Assembly (NCBI RefSeq): GCF_001411555.2
Contig: NC_049911.1
Location: 2,728,001-2,792,000, forward strand
From: Juglans regia
Taxonomy: Eukaryota; Streptophyta; Magnoliopsida; Fagales; Juglandaceae
Direction of reading: 5' to 3'
DNA: 64,000 nt
The notes under the pieces were generated by a model. The model worked only from the letters and a program-made list of their open reading frames with translations, had not been told where the DNA came from and did not search any database. How positions within the stretch are numbered: the first letter of the stretch is position 1; each line of letters begins with the position of its first letter. This document shows, piece after piece, positions 47,301 to 59,055 of the stretch. Made by a program: the position numbers and the translations under genes.

Positions 47301-48236
47301 TCATGGTATTGGAAACGCGATATTGCCTGAACATTTCCGAGGGATGAACCAGCTACAGTTTTTGAAGCTCAATCCAGCCTTGTCTAGGCAAAATCGAATT
47401 TCAAAGAGTTGCGGAGTCCCATTGCTATCCTCGTTGCAGGCAAAGTTGGGGATTAGATGTAACTGCTCCTCAATCGCCCTCTTATAAAACATTATTAGGG
47501 ATGAAGTTCCGACAAGAATCCCTGAATTAGAAATAGAAAAATAAATAAATTGAATAAGTACTACTGCATGATAAATTAGTTGTTGTAGTAGTAATTTTAA
47601 TAACAATAAACCAATAATAATGAAAGTAATGTACGTGATTAATAAAATGCAAACTGGCCTTGTGCTTCTAGGGATGCAGTTATGTTTCCAAGAAAGTTGG
47701 CCCTAATACAATCCACCCGAAAATAATCGTTTTGAGCGTAGGTAGTGCAAGTGCCATGTTTCTTCCATTGAGCCCCCCAAAACTGATCGTTTGGCATTCC
47801 GTTGATCAGGCTAGGCCAAATTCGATCCATGGTTTTTAAGAGTACTTTATCAGCATTCAGCTGCAAAAAATGATGCATGATAAGAGAAGTAAACACTTGA
47901 CCGCACATACAAAATATAAATAAGAAATTAAATTATTTTTGAGATATATATGCATGCAGGCTAAGATCATGAATTCATGAATAATACCGTAGGATAATGG
48001 AAATGATTAAGTATAGGTACTGGACAGTTGACTGGAGCATTATTAAGATTCTGGGGCCAAAGGCCATGAATCGTGAAGATGTTTGGAACGCGGGAACGAA
48101 AGACGTTAGGTTGTGTGTTGCAGAACGAACGAGGCCACTGCATAACTAAATACATGTAATCATAAGCAACCACATGAGAATAATGGCCGACCCCAACAAC
48201 GGTAAACACGCAGAGCAGGATCAGCACCCCTTCCAT
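47301..48236 (-). CDS. S-RNase-like secreted T2 ribonuclease, three exons, intact
   Basis: Exons 48236-47988, 47860-47659 and 47521-47301 give 223 codons plus TGA. The protein is a secreted endoribonuclease of the RNase T2 family. Residues 1-24 form a signal peptide; the mature protein starts near AYDYMYLVMQWP. Catalytic blocks are FTIHGLWP (His57) and FWGAQWKKHGTC (His118). Eight cysteines (39, 71, 121, 134, 179, 195, 206, 214) and the C-terminal QLFEIRFCLDKAG and IAFP fit the S-RNase class. Mature Lys+Arg (17) exceed Asp+Glu (13), so it is basic, as S-RNases are. N142 (NIT) is a glycosylation site. Intron 1 (GT-AG) lies in the hypervariable region after HGLWP, the diagnostic S-RNase position. 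Intron 2 keeps frame only with a GC donor (AAG/GCCAGT). A TATA box lies about 85 bp upstream. A self-incompatibility role is inferred; a non-S class III RNase is the alternative. Confidence 0.88.
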
Positions 48237-48319
48237 CCTTCAGATGACAAAATTCTTAATATATTTGTTAGTAGGCTAGCTAGAGAGTCGATGTGCTTAT
48301 AGCCGGCAGGCATGCTAGC

Positions 48320-48327
48320 TTTATATA
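48320..48327 (-). promoter_or_regulatory. TATA box of the intact RNase
   Basis: Minus strand TATATAAAGCTAGC, 84-91 bp upstream of the ATG, conserved in pseudogene C. Confidence 0.65.
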
Positions 48328-48900
48328 TGCAACGCCTATCAATATCACATACCACATTAATATCAACTAATGCCGTGCAGTGTTCTTTTATAGAAAACAA
48401 AGATACTATAATCCTTTAGTTATAACTTTTTTTATTGGAAAAACAAAAAAAGATAAAGCTGCATCAAACCGTTTAGTGCAATATTACATATTCTCATCAT
48501 GTAATAAGCAAAGAAAACAAAAAGATCAAATAGCTAGAAAACTTTACTGATCATGATCATGTGGCAATGTCTATCAATAGGTATAATTAATTAGGGTCCA
48601 AGTAGTCACAGCTAGATAGCTTTATTATTATTACAGGGAGCTAGCTTTATGCATTCATTGCAAATATATATTCTTCCCATGCACGATCATTTTTGTCTTA
48701 TTAAAAAAATCAGCAACATCTCAAATCAAAATCAGCTCAAATGGTTAAATGATCAGGAATGGGATGGTAAGTAGTTTTCAAATTTGTTTTGGGTAAGTAC
48801 GTACGTACGTAGGTCTATATAATCAATAATCCTCATTAATTAGCTCTATCGCGATCTCTATATCAAGCTGCAGGCATATCAACAAGATCGATGATTAACA
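48325..48900. repeat. RNase upstream segment, repeated at 61200-61880
   Basis: Contains one unit of the local repeat family and then a stretch (about 48640-48830, with TTTATGCATTCATT, TCAGGAATGGGAT and TACGTAGGTCTATAT) that recurs in the same order and orientation at 61632-61800. Copy C lacks it. Confidence 0.75.
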
Positions 48901-49532
48901 CGATCATCAAGTCATGACTTAATAATTATATCATCAATTACTTATAGAGTATCTCAACCTAATTAAACTGTGAAAATTAGGGGTTTGCAAAAAGTTTGTA
49001 CTCCGACTCCATTGCCCATTTAGCACCGACTTATTTTGAATGATGTTGAAGTTGGACAAAAACTGACATGATATTCAAATTCTAGTAAGGATCATGATAC
49101 TAGGCATTATAAGCACAAACAGATCATACATATATATAGAATAATATTTCAATAGTTATCCAAATGGATGCGTGGCAGTCTCAACGATGGATAGGATATT
49201 TACCCCCACGGTTATGTGGCCAGATATATATATCCATGGATAGTGAAAGAAAGCTACGTCTAGCTCTCATAATCATCATCATCGATCGATCCCATGTAAT
49301 TATCCCTGCAGATTCTTCACGATCCATAGGCTTAATTTGGCCACAAAATGGGAGCGGCAAGAAATGAACTTCTCATCTCATCCATGCAAGCGTACATTAT
49401 CCTTGCTGCAGCCACACTATAAATTAATCTCACAGATGTGTTCAGCCATATATATCATGAGGCGCACCCTCTTTATAGACAATACTACATGTTCATCATG
49501 TAGATCGGGTTGTACTAGCTACAATTAATGAC

Positions 49533-52016
49533 TTCTTACCTCGAGTTTGTGTACTGAATTGGAGGGTATGATGGCTAGGTTTTGGTGGGGGCAAAGGAAA
49601 ATATGAGAGGCGAATACATTGGTAGAGTTGGAACAAAATGTACTATGTCAGAAAATCATGGGGAGGGATGGGGTTTAAAAATTTGCGACTCTTTAATTTG
49701 GCAATGCTTGCTAAACAGGGGTGGCTCCTACTCCAAGAGAAAAATTCAATACTGCACAGATTGCTGAAAGTAAAGTATTATTCAGGTTCAGATTTTCTGC
49801 AAGCAGGGTTGGGTAGATCGCCTTCCTATACTTGGAGAGGAATTTGGGAGGCCAAAAAATGGGTTCTAGAGGGATGTAGATGGTGGATAGGGGATGGTAC
49901 TTCAGTAAATATTTGGTTTGATAGTTGGATCCCGGGACATACTTCTTTAGTGAAGGAAGGGATTGTGGCGAGTGAAGGGAACCAACATGATTGTGTGAAG
50001 TCTCTTATGTGTGAAAACTCTAGAATGTGGGATTTGGGATTTGAGGAATTTAGAGCTCTCTTTAACCCAAGGGTTGTGGAGGATATCCAGAAAGTTGTTT
50101 TGCGTGCTAGGAATAGGGCTGATAGGCATGTATGGGGCTATAAAAGAAATGGGATGTTCACGGTTAGAAGCTGTTATAAGTTTTTATTGGCTCAACAGGG
50201 TCCACAGGTAGCTGAATCATCCTCTTCGCGTATCCATAGCTAGCGTGGTCTAGAAAAATATTTGAAAAATGCCTATGCCTAATAAGATCAAAATATTTGC
50301 ATGGCGTGCTTGTAAGGATGGATTGCCTACAAAGGAGAATTTATTACTAAAACACGTCCCAACTGATGTGAGTTGTAGTCTATGTCATGTTGAACATGAA
50401 GGGTTGTATCATGCTTTGGCGCAATGTGTGCATGTGCAGAGGATCTAGAATGATTATCTCCCTGCCTTTGAGAGAGATAAATTTATGAATGTTTTTGAGG
50501 TGGTGTTTCATTTTTGTAGTGCCAAACAATTTGAACATTTGTCTTCCTTTTTTGCCTTGGCGTGGGGAATATGGTATAGGAGGAACAAATACATTCATGA
50601 ACATGTTCTTATTCCCATGCATCAAGTTTCTGAACATGCTATTTTTGTGCTAAAATGTTATAAAGGGGCCCAACGACTATCAATGCAACAAGTGCAAGAT
50701 TTCTACAAATGGAAGCCATCAAATCTTGATGTTTTGAAATTAAATGTTGATGGAGTTGTTTTTTAAGAGATGGGGAGAGCTGGTACAGGTGCAATCTTGA
50801 GAGACAGTTCGGGCCGAGTGTTGATGGCTGCAAGCTCATTGGAAGATGATGTTGTTGAACCTGAACAGGTGGAGTTGCTGGCCCTTCTCCATGGCCTTCA
50901 GTTTTGTGTAAGCTTGGGAATAGAAAAGATCCAGGTAGAGAGTGATTGCTCCCTAGCTATAGAAGCATTATATCAGGGCAACATGAACAACTCCAAATTT
51001 GGTGGTATCTATTTTGAGATTAAAGAGCTGGCTTCTCATTTTGGGGATTGTATGTTTAGACATGTTTATTGTGAGGGAAGGCCCACTCCTGTAGGGCCCA
51101 TGCCTAAGAAAGCCAAGGCCCATTTCTGAAGGGCCCAAGCCTAGGAAGGCTAAACCACGAAGCCCGGGCCCGAGTAGGGAACCTAAGGGCTCAGGGCGAG
51201 AGGGTCGGGAAGTCAAGTAAGCACGAGACCGGTCTACCCGGGCCTATCCATTTAGGGTCTGAGAGGATTGAGGTCTGAGTTACAGGGTCAGGTGGGCAAC
51301 ACATCATCATGACCCTGACCCCAAAGTCCCAAATCCCAGGCACGAGCCAACCCAGATCGATGTCAGGAAATCCAGCGCACAGTGGAGCATCCCATGAGCC
51401 AAGGATGGTTCACCCGTAATCTGACATCTCCTGGCATGACAGAGAAGTGGTGGCCACGCAGACGTAGAACAGCAGACACGGCGCAATCCCTCGGTCGGCC
51501 GCATACTAGCCCCCACTAAGGCGACAGAGAATGGGAGGTGGCAAGTCTTGCATCTGACATGCCACGATCTCCCTCGACTGAAAGGCCCGACTCAGGTATA
51601 AATAGGGGATAACCTCCTTATGGGAGGATATCGATTCAACTTACGTAACTCTTATTTTGCATTGTGTTTTCCTTCTCCAAAGAGCAATCGACTGACTTAG
51701 GCATCGGAGTGATCTCGATAGCCACAGGAGCCTCGCTTTCTTCTTAGTTGCAGGTACCTGGAAGCTTGGGTTTTGCAGAACTGTTCGGGCTATGAAACAC
51801 GACATCAACATTTATAGAGAAGCTAATGAAGCTGCTCATTATCTTGCTAAGTATGCAAGGAATGTTGATAGAATCAACATGTGGTGGGATTGTATTTCGG
51901 ACTTTTTATCTCAATCCTTGTGGTTTGATTTATGTCTGGAATTTTTCCTTTTCATTAATGAAAGTTTTCTGGTGTTTGTTATAAATAAAATAAAATTTAA
52001 GAAAAAAAAAAAAAAA
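49533..52016 (+). mobile_element. 5'-truncated LINE with poly-A tail
   Basis: Ends in a 14-base A run. Flanked by a 14-bp target duplication, CTACAATTAATGAC (49519-49532) and CTACAATCAATGAC (52017-52030), one mismatch apart. Coding remnants in order: the reverse-transcriptase C-terminus (GMGFKNLRLFNLAMLAKQGW, 49670-49730), a zf-RVT zinc region (CSLCHVEHEGLYHALAQCVH, about 50370-50430) and an RNase H domain (about 50740-51070, resuming at 51816). Stops at 50241, 50450 and 50766 show it is dead. A 741-bp solo LTR is inserted in the RNase H part. Confidence 0.92.
51070..51810 (+). mobile_element. Solo LTR nested in the LINE
   Basis: 741 bp, TGTGAGGGAAGG to CGACATCAACA, with the 5-bp duplication TTTAT on both sides (51065-51069 and 51811-51815). 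Has a TATA box (GTATAAATAGGGG, about 51596) and the ACTGACTTAGGCATCGGAG word I associate with gypsy LTRs. The LINE RNase H frame resumes directly after it (REANEAAHYLAKYA). Confidence 0.93.
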
Positions 52017-52598
52017 CTACAATCAATGACATGATTAATGCATGCCATTGAGAAACCCGCACCCATAGAAGGCCGGAAATGAGAATTTTCTCTTTATAAT
52101 AAAGGCTTACCCTCCAAATTAGAACTGGTACTTTTTATTCAGTGCGTGTGGATTCTTTTTCATCTCCTCGATCGCTACCTAATATTAAGAAAGCGAAAAT
52201 GCATGTCATTGTCTCACATAAATAAATAAATAAATAAAAGCAACAAAATAGTTGTGGAAGCGCGTAGTAAATAAGGAAACCTATTCCTTTAATGATGATC
52301 TGTTATTGGTTGAAAAGTACTTGACGTATTAAATATGAAAAATTACCCAACCTAGTACTCTAATTTCTTGCATACCATATTATATATACACGTACACTCC
52401 TAATTCATTGAGATAAGATCGATGGACTATATATATGGGATTTGGGTAATTTTGGGTGTCAGCCATTAAAATATAATGGGTACTCATGATGACAAAGTAG
52501 TGATTTATTTAGAAATAATATAGCCACTGCTAACAAAAGCCGATGATTTTGAATGTTATATATATGTACGTGTGAAATATACGACTAATTCAAATATT

Positions 52599-52601
<3 letters not shown>

Positions 52602-52682
<81 letters not shown>
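52602..52682. repeat. Compound (CT)n(TA)n microsatellite
   Basis: Duplicate of 41008-41090. Confidence 0.95.
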
Positions 52683-52683
<1 letters not shown>

Positions 52684-53085
52684 CTCCAAAGTGGTAGCTA
52701 ATCGATAAAATATTCCTTTGGCTGCATGCAATTATATACGTACTATAAGATCAAGTGGTTTTTTTATGAGATAATTTGGCTCCATGCATGTGCATTTGAT
52801 GAGAACATGTGTATAAAGATCAGCAATCTTAGGTTGAGTAGTGGTCTTCCTTTTAATTAAAGAGGGCATGCATGCAATGACTGACCACTTTATAACCATA
52901 TATGCACAGCAAGTACGACATTTTAAGTTTTTTTTAAATTATAATAATATAATAACAGAAAAATGATTAACTTACATTCTTCTTACAATTTTATAGATGG
53001 TAATTTTGTAAAATAAAAAATTATTTTTGATGAAGTACTGGCATGCTTCACAGGAGTAAAAACCTATTCTTGTAATGACTCATTA

Positions 53086-54661
53086 GGTTGTTTTGTACAT
53101 GTTGTGTGCATATAGATCTGGGAAGTTTGTTTTAGGAAGTATCTTCGGACGTGAGGTGTAGAAAGTTTAGGACTACGAGACGATTATGTGGATAATTAAG
53201 TTTTGAGATTCTTCAGATTTTATGGACTGAATATTTGGAGGTTTGAGGTTCTGCACACTATAAACACTTGAAGTGGGGATATCTGTGGGTTTAGGATTTA
53301 AAGTTTTAGATTTTGCAAGACTTTATGATTGAGTTTCGAGATTTTGAGGTTTAGGGATTTTAGATCCGACAAGCTTAATTTGTGGGATATAGGAGATAAT
53401 ATTTATAAAGATTAATTTAAGGTTTAGATTTTTTAGGTTTAGATTCTAAGACGTAAGACAGTTTAGAGCGATGTCGGGTTTACAATTATATAGGGTAGGG
53501 AAGACTATATGAGTTGGTTAAATAAATGGCTAAGAATGGTTAAAACAAGTTCAAGATTTCATTGATTCATTTATTTATTTTAACTTGTTTTTAAATATTT
53601 TAGCCGGTATTTATATTTTGTTTATACATATTTTGTTTTCTTTCCCTAAAACGTTTAACTGAGTTTAAGATCTCAGGATGGGTTCTCGTCGTCGAGTTCG
53701 AAATTTTAGATATTTGAGATTTAGAGATGGTACATTTGAGACTTAGAGATGGTACATACTTTAAAGAAAGTTTTGAGGAGATTTAAGGTTGTAGAATTCT
53801 GCGGGTTCCAGGATATGATTTTTTATGATATGTAAGGTTTTAGCACTTGCGGACCTATGGAATGAATTCTACAAAAATCTGAGGTTTTGGATTTTGCATA
53901 TTTTTGTTTTCAGGAAATGATTTTTATGACATTTGAGATTTTAATTCTGGTATGCGTATTTTGTGGACTGTAGGAAATAATTCTGACAGGTTTTAAGATT
54001 TAGATTTTTAGTTGACTTCATGGAAATGAATTTTGATTAGGAACTGGAGGTTTAAATTTGTGATATGGATGTATTAGAGGCTAAATACATGTTGGGAGAT
54101 TTCACAAAATTAAACCTAACGAGAAAACAAAAACTGTATGGATTGGTTAAATGTGGAGGTTAGTTCTTTTCAGATGTACTTGATTTGAGATACAATGTGT
54201 TTAGGACTACAAGTTGTTAGAGTGCGCAGAGGAAGCGTGGCTTTGGTGACATGATAATTTGAGAGTCTATTTCGATATTTGTAAATGGTTTATAGATTAT
54301 GTGGAGAGTTCAAAATTATTTTAGGTCTTTAATTATATTATTGAAGTTTTTATATTAGGTGGGGGATTTGAAATTTATTATTTGGTCGTTAATTGCATGA
54401 TTGAGGTTTATATTTTAGGCTTGAAATGGCAGTGTGCGCGAACATGTATAGCTAGGGAAAATATGGGAGAATACGATCGACAATATTGGAGGGTTAGAAT
54501 TTGGAATATTAGGTTCGACAATTTTGGAATATTAATTAGGTCTGACAATATGATTGGCATTTGGTGTAGGCATGGAATGAAATGGTTGTACCGGTTAAAT
54601 ATTTAGGCTTTACTTGTGGTACTAGTAAATTTCGAGGACGAAATTTTTATAAGGGGGAGAA
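53086..54661 (+). mobile_element. Internal 3' remnant of a Tekay-like gypsy element
   Basis: Noncoding, with many short TTTAGGTTTAGATTTT-like words. It ends ATTTCGAGGACGAAATTTTT followed by AAGGGGGAGAA, the typical end of the pol frame and polypurine tract just before the LTR in this gypsy lineage. Confidence 0.65.
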
Positions 54662-56985
54662 TGTAACACTTGAACCCAGTCAAGCCCCATTTTTATATAT
54701 TTTTGGACTTATGCGTAAGAAAAAGCCCAAGACCCAAGCCCCATCCAAAACGCAAGCCGTGAAAATCCCTTTAGTCTCCATGCCATGCACATCACGCACC
54801 TGTTTTCTCCTCATGCACGTCTTTCTTGCATTGTTCTTCCTTTGTTCCTTCCTAGAGTTTTCTTTTTGTTTTACTATATATATATTGCGTTACACATTTC
54901 ATGCACACTGCACATCCCTCTTGCCATTGTAATTCCCAAGCTAGGCTCTTCGCAATAGCCCATCCTTTTTCCTTACCCACACAATTTCACTCTCACACAC
55001 GTCTCTCTCATTTCTCTAGGGTTTTTCCATCGCCAATAAATATATATAGATAAATATATATGTACTTGTATGTTAGTTTACCAAGCCTATAGCTGTCACA
55101 AAAACTCCCACGGCAATTCCACCCACACACGCACAGAAGCAGCTCCATCCACAAACCATCATCCACCACAAGCCGCCACCCTCCACAACCTCCATGTAGT
55201 ACCGTCGCTATCTCTACACCTCCACACCCACGGCGTTAGACCTCGTCTGCAGCCTAGTTGCACGACCTCACCATCACAAAAGCCCACGCCCATATGCGCT
55301 CAACCGAACGAAAACCACCCCCGTGCGAGTTTCCCCCCTACATGACAGAAGCCTCTGGCCTTGGCCCAGCCCCTTGTGACTCCGTAAGCCACCATGCCCA
55401 GCCACACAAAGCCGTCGCCCAACACCTCCCGTAGCCTCCGTTGCAAACCACAAAATTTCCATGTTTTTGCTCCCCAAGACAGAGTAGTTGCACCACGGAC
55501 AACCCCTATCCTCCACGCCATCGCCTCCCTAGAAGCCTAGCCTCCACGTTCTTAACCCCCTGATCAACCCCTGCATGACCTTCACCATCCCAAGCCTCCA
55601 CTAGAAACAACCTGGCCCAGCTACCGCAAACACGTTCGTGCTGCCCTCACTCTCTCTCTCCGTTATCTCTCTCACTGTGTTGTTCTCTCTCTCTCTCAGT
55701 GCTCCGCCGAGTTCACCACCTTCCACCGCACCCAGTGCCGCACACCTTCCCTCACGGTAAGTCCTCTGTTACTCTCCAAGCACAACAACGCTGCCTAGTG
55801 TAAGTGTTTAGCTTTCGTAAACTTCCGTAGGTTTAGTAAATATCTTGAGTTATAATTACAGTTTTACCCTTTTAGCCAATTGTTTCATGAACAAGTGTTT
55901 TCGGTAGGACATGTCTTTCCATGACGCTACGTCGTTTTCAATAAATATTTTAGTATTCTATACGGGTTTTTGTCTCACGTTATAATACAAAATAATATTA
56001 GTTAATACTAATGTTTTGGTCGGAGTTATTAAGTGGAAAACTGATGATTTTAGAAAGCGATGATTTATAATTTGAGGTTATGACATTTTAGGTTTTGAGG
56101 AATTAAATAGGTTATTTTAAAAACTTAGAACTAAATATCGAAATATGAGATTAATTGGAATTTTACGAGAATTACGTGATTATTTTATAGGTGACGATTA
56201 ATTATTGGTCGATATTTTCGAGAAAATTTTTGAAAAGCTAAAAAGTCTAGGTAAGCGGGGTTCCTATGCTAGGTTTTATATGAATTATTGAGACTAAGAT
56301 TGACTTTCTGAAAACTTTGCATATTTTGTGATGAAATGAGAACTTGAAAAAAACAAAATCAACCTCTGTCGTTTATTTGCATACTCATGAAATCTGTGTG
56401 GAAAAGGAAAAATATTTTTTGACATGCATTGTGTAGACATGAGCTAAATTTTGTTATGATGTCCTAGTTATGTTTTGGTACTCTATTTTATTTTGATATG
56501 GCATTTGAAAACCTTTGGCATGGTGTATTGATTTTGTATCTGACTCTGTGTCTGCTCTGCTCTGTTATGCTCTGCTCTGTTTGGGTTGGTATCAACTTCT
56601 CTGTCTCTGAGTGCACTCACTTTGAAAACAAAGTGATTTTATTGTGGTCTTTCATTTGTGCACACTTGGGGCTCTGAGAAGAATAGGGGAAAAATTTAAC
56701 CTCTGTCTCTGCCCAGTTTGGCCACCTGGAATAGCACAACCCTACCACGGGGGTGAAACATGGTCTCTGCTCTGTGAGATGCTCTGTTTTGATGTGATGA
56801 TGATGCTCAGGTTATGTTATGCCAAAATACTCTCGATTTTATGTGTCTTAAAATCATCGCTCTGTTACGTTTGAAAACATGTTTTGTTTTGCATAATAAC
56901 TCTAGAAAATATTTTGTTCCGCATATTGTACTCTGTAAATGCTCATGTTTGCACGCTAGAATATGTCTTCTGCTTACTGAATTAT
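54662..56985 (+). mobile_element. 3' LTR of the Tekay-like gypsy element, end truncated
   Basis: Begins TGTAACACTTGAACCC and follows the same order of blocks as the solo LTR at 28446-31307, up to the TCTGCTTACTGAATTATTC block. The last roughly 250 bp are missing. Open frames inside it are LTR sequence. Confidence 0.72.
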
Positions 56986-57702
56986 TCAAACTCTTATCGC
57001 AACGTTCAACTATAAAATAAATTACCGTTCGAACCAATTAACTTACATTTGAACACGTTTCTCATTTGGGACGCTATGTTTCATGTCAGAAACTATAGTT
57101 TGAACAGATAATTGTCAGCTCAAACTTATAGAAAATTGCATCCATGTTTTGGGACAAAATTTAAATTTCATCTAAAATAACTACAATTAGGGATCAAATT
57201 TAATTCTTCACTAAAAAGTTTTGTCTCTAAAAATCAAATTTCTTATAATGTATCTTGAGGGAAATACTAGAGCATGTTAAGTACTGATTTTGTGTCTGCA
57301 TGTGGTGATTAATCTATAGCATTCCTTTCAAGATATTAATTACAATACCTAAGAATCTTGCCGATTTGCTATTATATGAATGGCCAGCCATGCATCTGTA
57401 CGGTATGGGTAACATAAGTCGATATTTCTACAACGCTCAAAATCAAAATCCCCGTTTTTTTTTTTTTTTATGCAAGTCAATATTTTTACATAAATCATAG
57501 CTAGTACTCAATCTAGTTGCCAGCTATTATATGAATGACCAGCCATCTGTATGGTAATTAACAATATCATATTGATCATGAAATGGGGGATTCGGGAAGA
57601 TTTCGAGGGAAAGCATTTATGAGCATAAACAACATTAACGTGGGGTGATTTTGCACATTTATTACGCCAAATTCTCATTTACTTTTCAAACCTCTTGGCC
57701 GC

Positions 57703-57710
57703 TTTATAAT
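57703..57710 (+). promoter_or_regulatory. TATA-like box of F-box E
   Basis: TTTATAAT about 70-76 bp upstream of the first ATG, conserved with copies A and B. Confidence 0.55.
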
Positions 57711-57778
57711 AAGAAGACGTACATACTCATGCTTCATATTGTACAAACTAGTCAAGCTTGCAATCAAGTAAAGAAACA

Positions 57779-58975
57779 ATGGTGATGAACAACCACTTTC
57801 CAGAAGACTTGTTGTTACAGATTCTGGTATGGTTGCCTGTTATTTCTTTATCGCGATTCAAATGTGTCTGCAAATCTTGGTACGCCTTCATTTCAGATCA
57901 AACATTTATATATGAACATCTCCTCCACACTCAGTCCCCTTCCAACCGGAACAAGAATACCCTTTTTCTTGTTAACCAGCGTGATAAAATCACTTCCAAA
58001 CATGTCGTCTCCACGCTCTCTTATGAAACTCTTCAAGTATCCCTTGCGCAAGTACCCCTACCTTCACCATATTCTGGAATTATCGACAAGAAAGTAGAGA
58101 TTTTTATTGTGGGTTCTTGTAATGGTCTTGTTTGTCTTCACGACAACTGTGGCTTGAATACTCTTTTATGGAACCCTGCAACCAAAGAAACAAAGGTTGT
58201 CCCTGTATCAAACTTGCCCGGCCTTCCTGCCAACTATAGTGCCAGCCCTAATGGCATTGGATTTGGTTTTGATGCCAAAACTCACAACTACAAGATAATC
58301 AGAAATTTTCTATTCTTCGAAAACTACCCTAACTTAGACGTGTATGAAATGGCACTCGTAGACGAGTATCAAATGGGAGTCATGTTCTATAGCGAGGTAT
58401 ATAGCTTAAGGACTGACTCTTGGACACAAGTTGACAACCAGCTCCCTTTTTGTATTTGGAATGCTTTTGGAGGTATGAAGACAAACCTGAATGGGATTGG
58501 TAATTGGTGGGCATCAGACAGTGATTGGGAAGGTATTGTGTCATTTGACGTAGCCAAGGAAGTATTCCTAATAACTCCGATGCCGAATGATAGCCTTATA
58601 TATAATGGATATCGATATGATGTTGAATATTTCTTGTTGAATGAGTTGGTTGCTGTGGCTATTAGTTGGAAAAAAAGACATGCGGAGTGGTCACCTATGT
58701 GTTGGGATGTATGGTTATTAAATGAATATGGGGTTAGGGAGTCTTGGACAAAGCTGTTCAGGGTTGGCCCTCTTACAGGAATTTGTAGACCATTAGAATT
58801 TTGGAGGAATGACATCATATTCTTCGAAAAAGATGGACAGCTGGCTTTGTATGACGTCTCTACCAAAGAGATGATGAGTACTATTAATCTTCAAATTGAT
58901 GGAGATCAAGTATTCTCGTTTCAGGTCATTAGTTACATGGAAAGCCTAGTTTCCATTAGTGGATTAATTAATTAA
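57779..58975 (+). CDS. F-box/FBA protein E, SLF/SFB-like, intact
   Basis: 398 residues from the ATG at 57779; a second in-frame ATG at 57785 matches the start of A and B and would give 396. Frame upstream of 57779 is open but has only non-ATG codons. The F-box at about residues 6-48 (FPEDLLLQILVWLPVISLSR) would bind SKP1. The FBA domain follows with GSCNGLVCLHDN, LLWNPATKETKVVP, SEVYSLRTDSW and a final SYMESLVSISG. Compared with A, the F-box and the C-terminal half (ESWTKLFRVGPLTG) are highly similar, while the stretch between DAKTH and SEVYSL and the segment around residues 260-310 differ most and carry indels. It lies 9.5 kb from the intact RNase and is transcribed away from it, as S-locus pairs often are. 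A pollen role is inferred only. Confidence 0.92.
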   Translation: MVMNNHFPEDLLLQILVWLPVISLSRFKCVCKSWYAFISDQTFIYEHLLHTQSPSNRNKNTLFLVNQRDKITSKHVVSTLSYETLQVSLAQVPLPSPYSGIIDKKVEIFIVGSCNGLVCLHDNCGLNTLLWNPATKETKVVPVSNLPGLPANYSASPNGIGFGFDAKTHNYKIIRNFLFFENYPNLDVYEMALVDEYQMGVMFYSEVYSLRTDSWTQVDNQLPFCIWNAFGGMKTNLNGIGNWWASDSDWEGIVSFDVAKEVFLITPMPNDSLIYNGYRYDVEYFLLNELVAVAISWKKRHAEWSPMCWDVWLLNEYGVRESWTKLFRVGPLTGICRPLEFWRNDIIFFEKDGQLALYDVSTKEMMSTINLQIDGDQVFSFQVISYMESLVSISGLIN

Positions 58976-59019
58976 TTATGATTTATATCGACTTTGTTCA
59001 TGTTAATACTATTTGATAT

Positions 59020-59020
<1 letters not shown>

Positions 59021-59051
<31 letters not shown>
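59021..59051. repeat. (TA)n microsatellite
   Basis: Simple TA run just after the F-box E stop. Confidence 0.95.

Positions 59052-59055
<4 letters not shown>

Larger units (their letters stand above)
46915..53085. repeat. Segmental duplication copy D (intact RNase unit)
   Basis: Partner of copy C in the same orientation. Interrupted only by the LINE at 49533-52016. Keeps the upstream region 48330-49005 that copy C has lost. Confidence 0.88.

Noticed and set aside
53086..54661. Possible protein gene in the repeated TTTAGGTTTAGA region
   Set aside because: Dense stops in all frames. The only meaningful reading is the last few codons before the gypsy polypurine tract.
57758..57778. Upstream extension of F-box E beginning at a non-ATG codon
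   Set aside because: The seven extra codons start at TTG. The first ATG is 57779, and 57785 aligns with the start of A and B.
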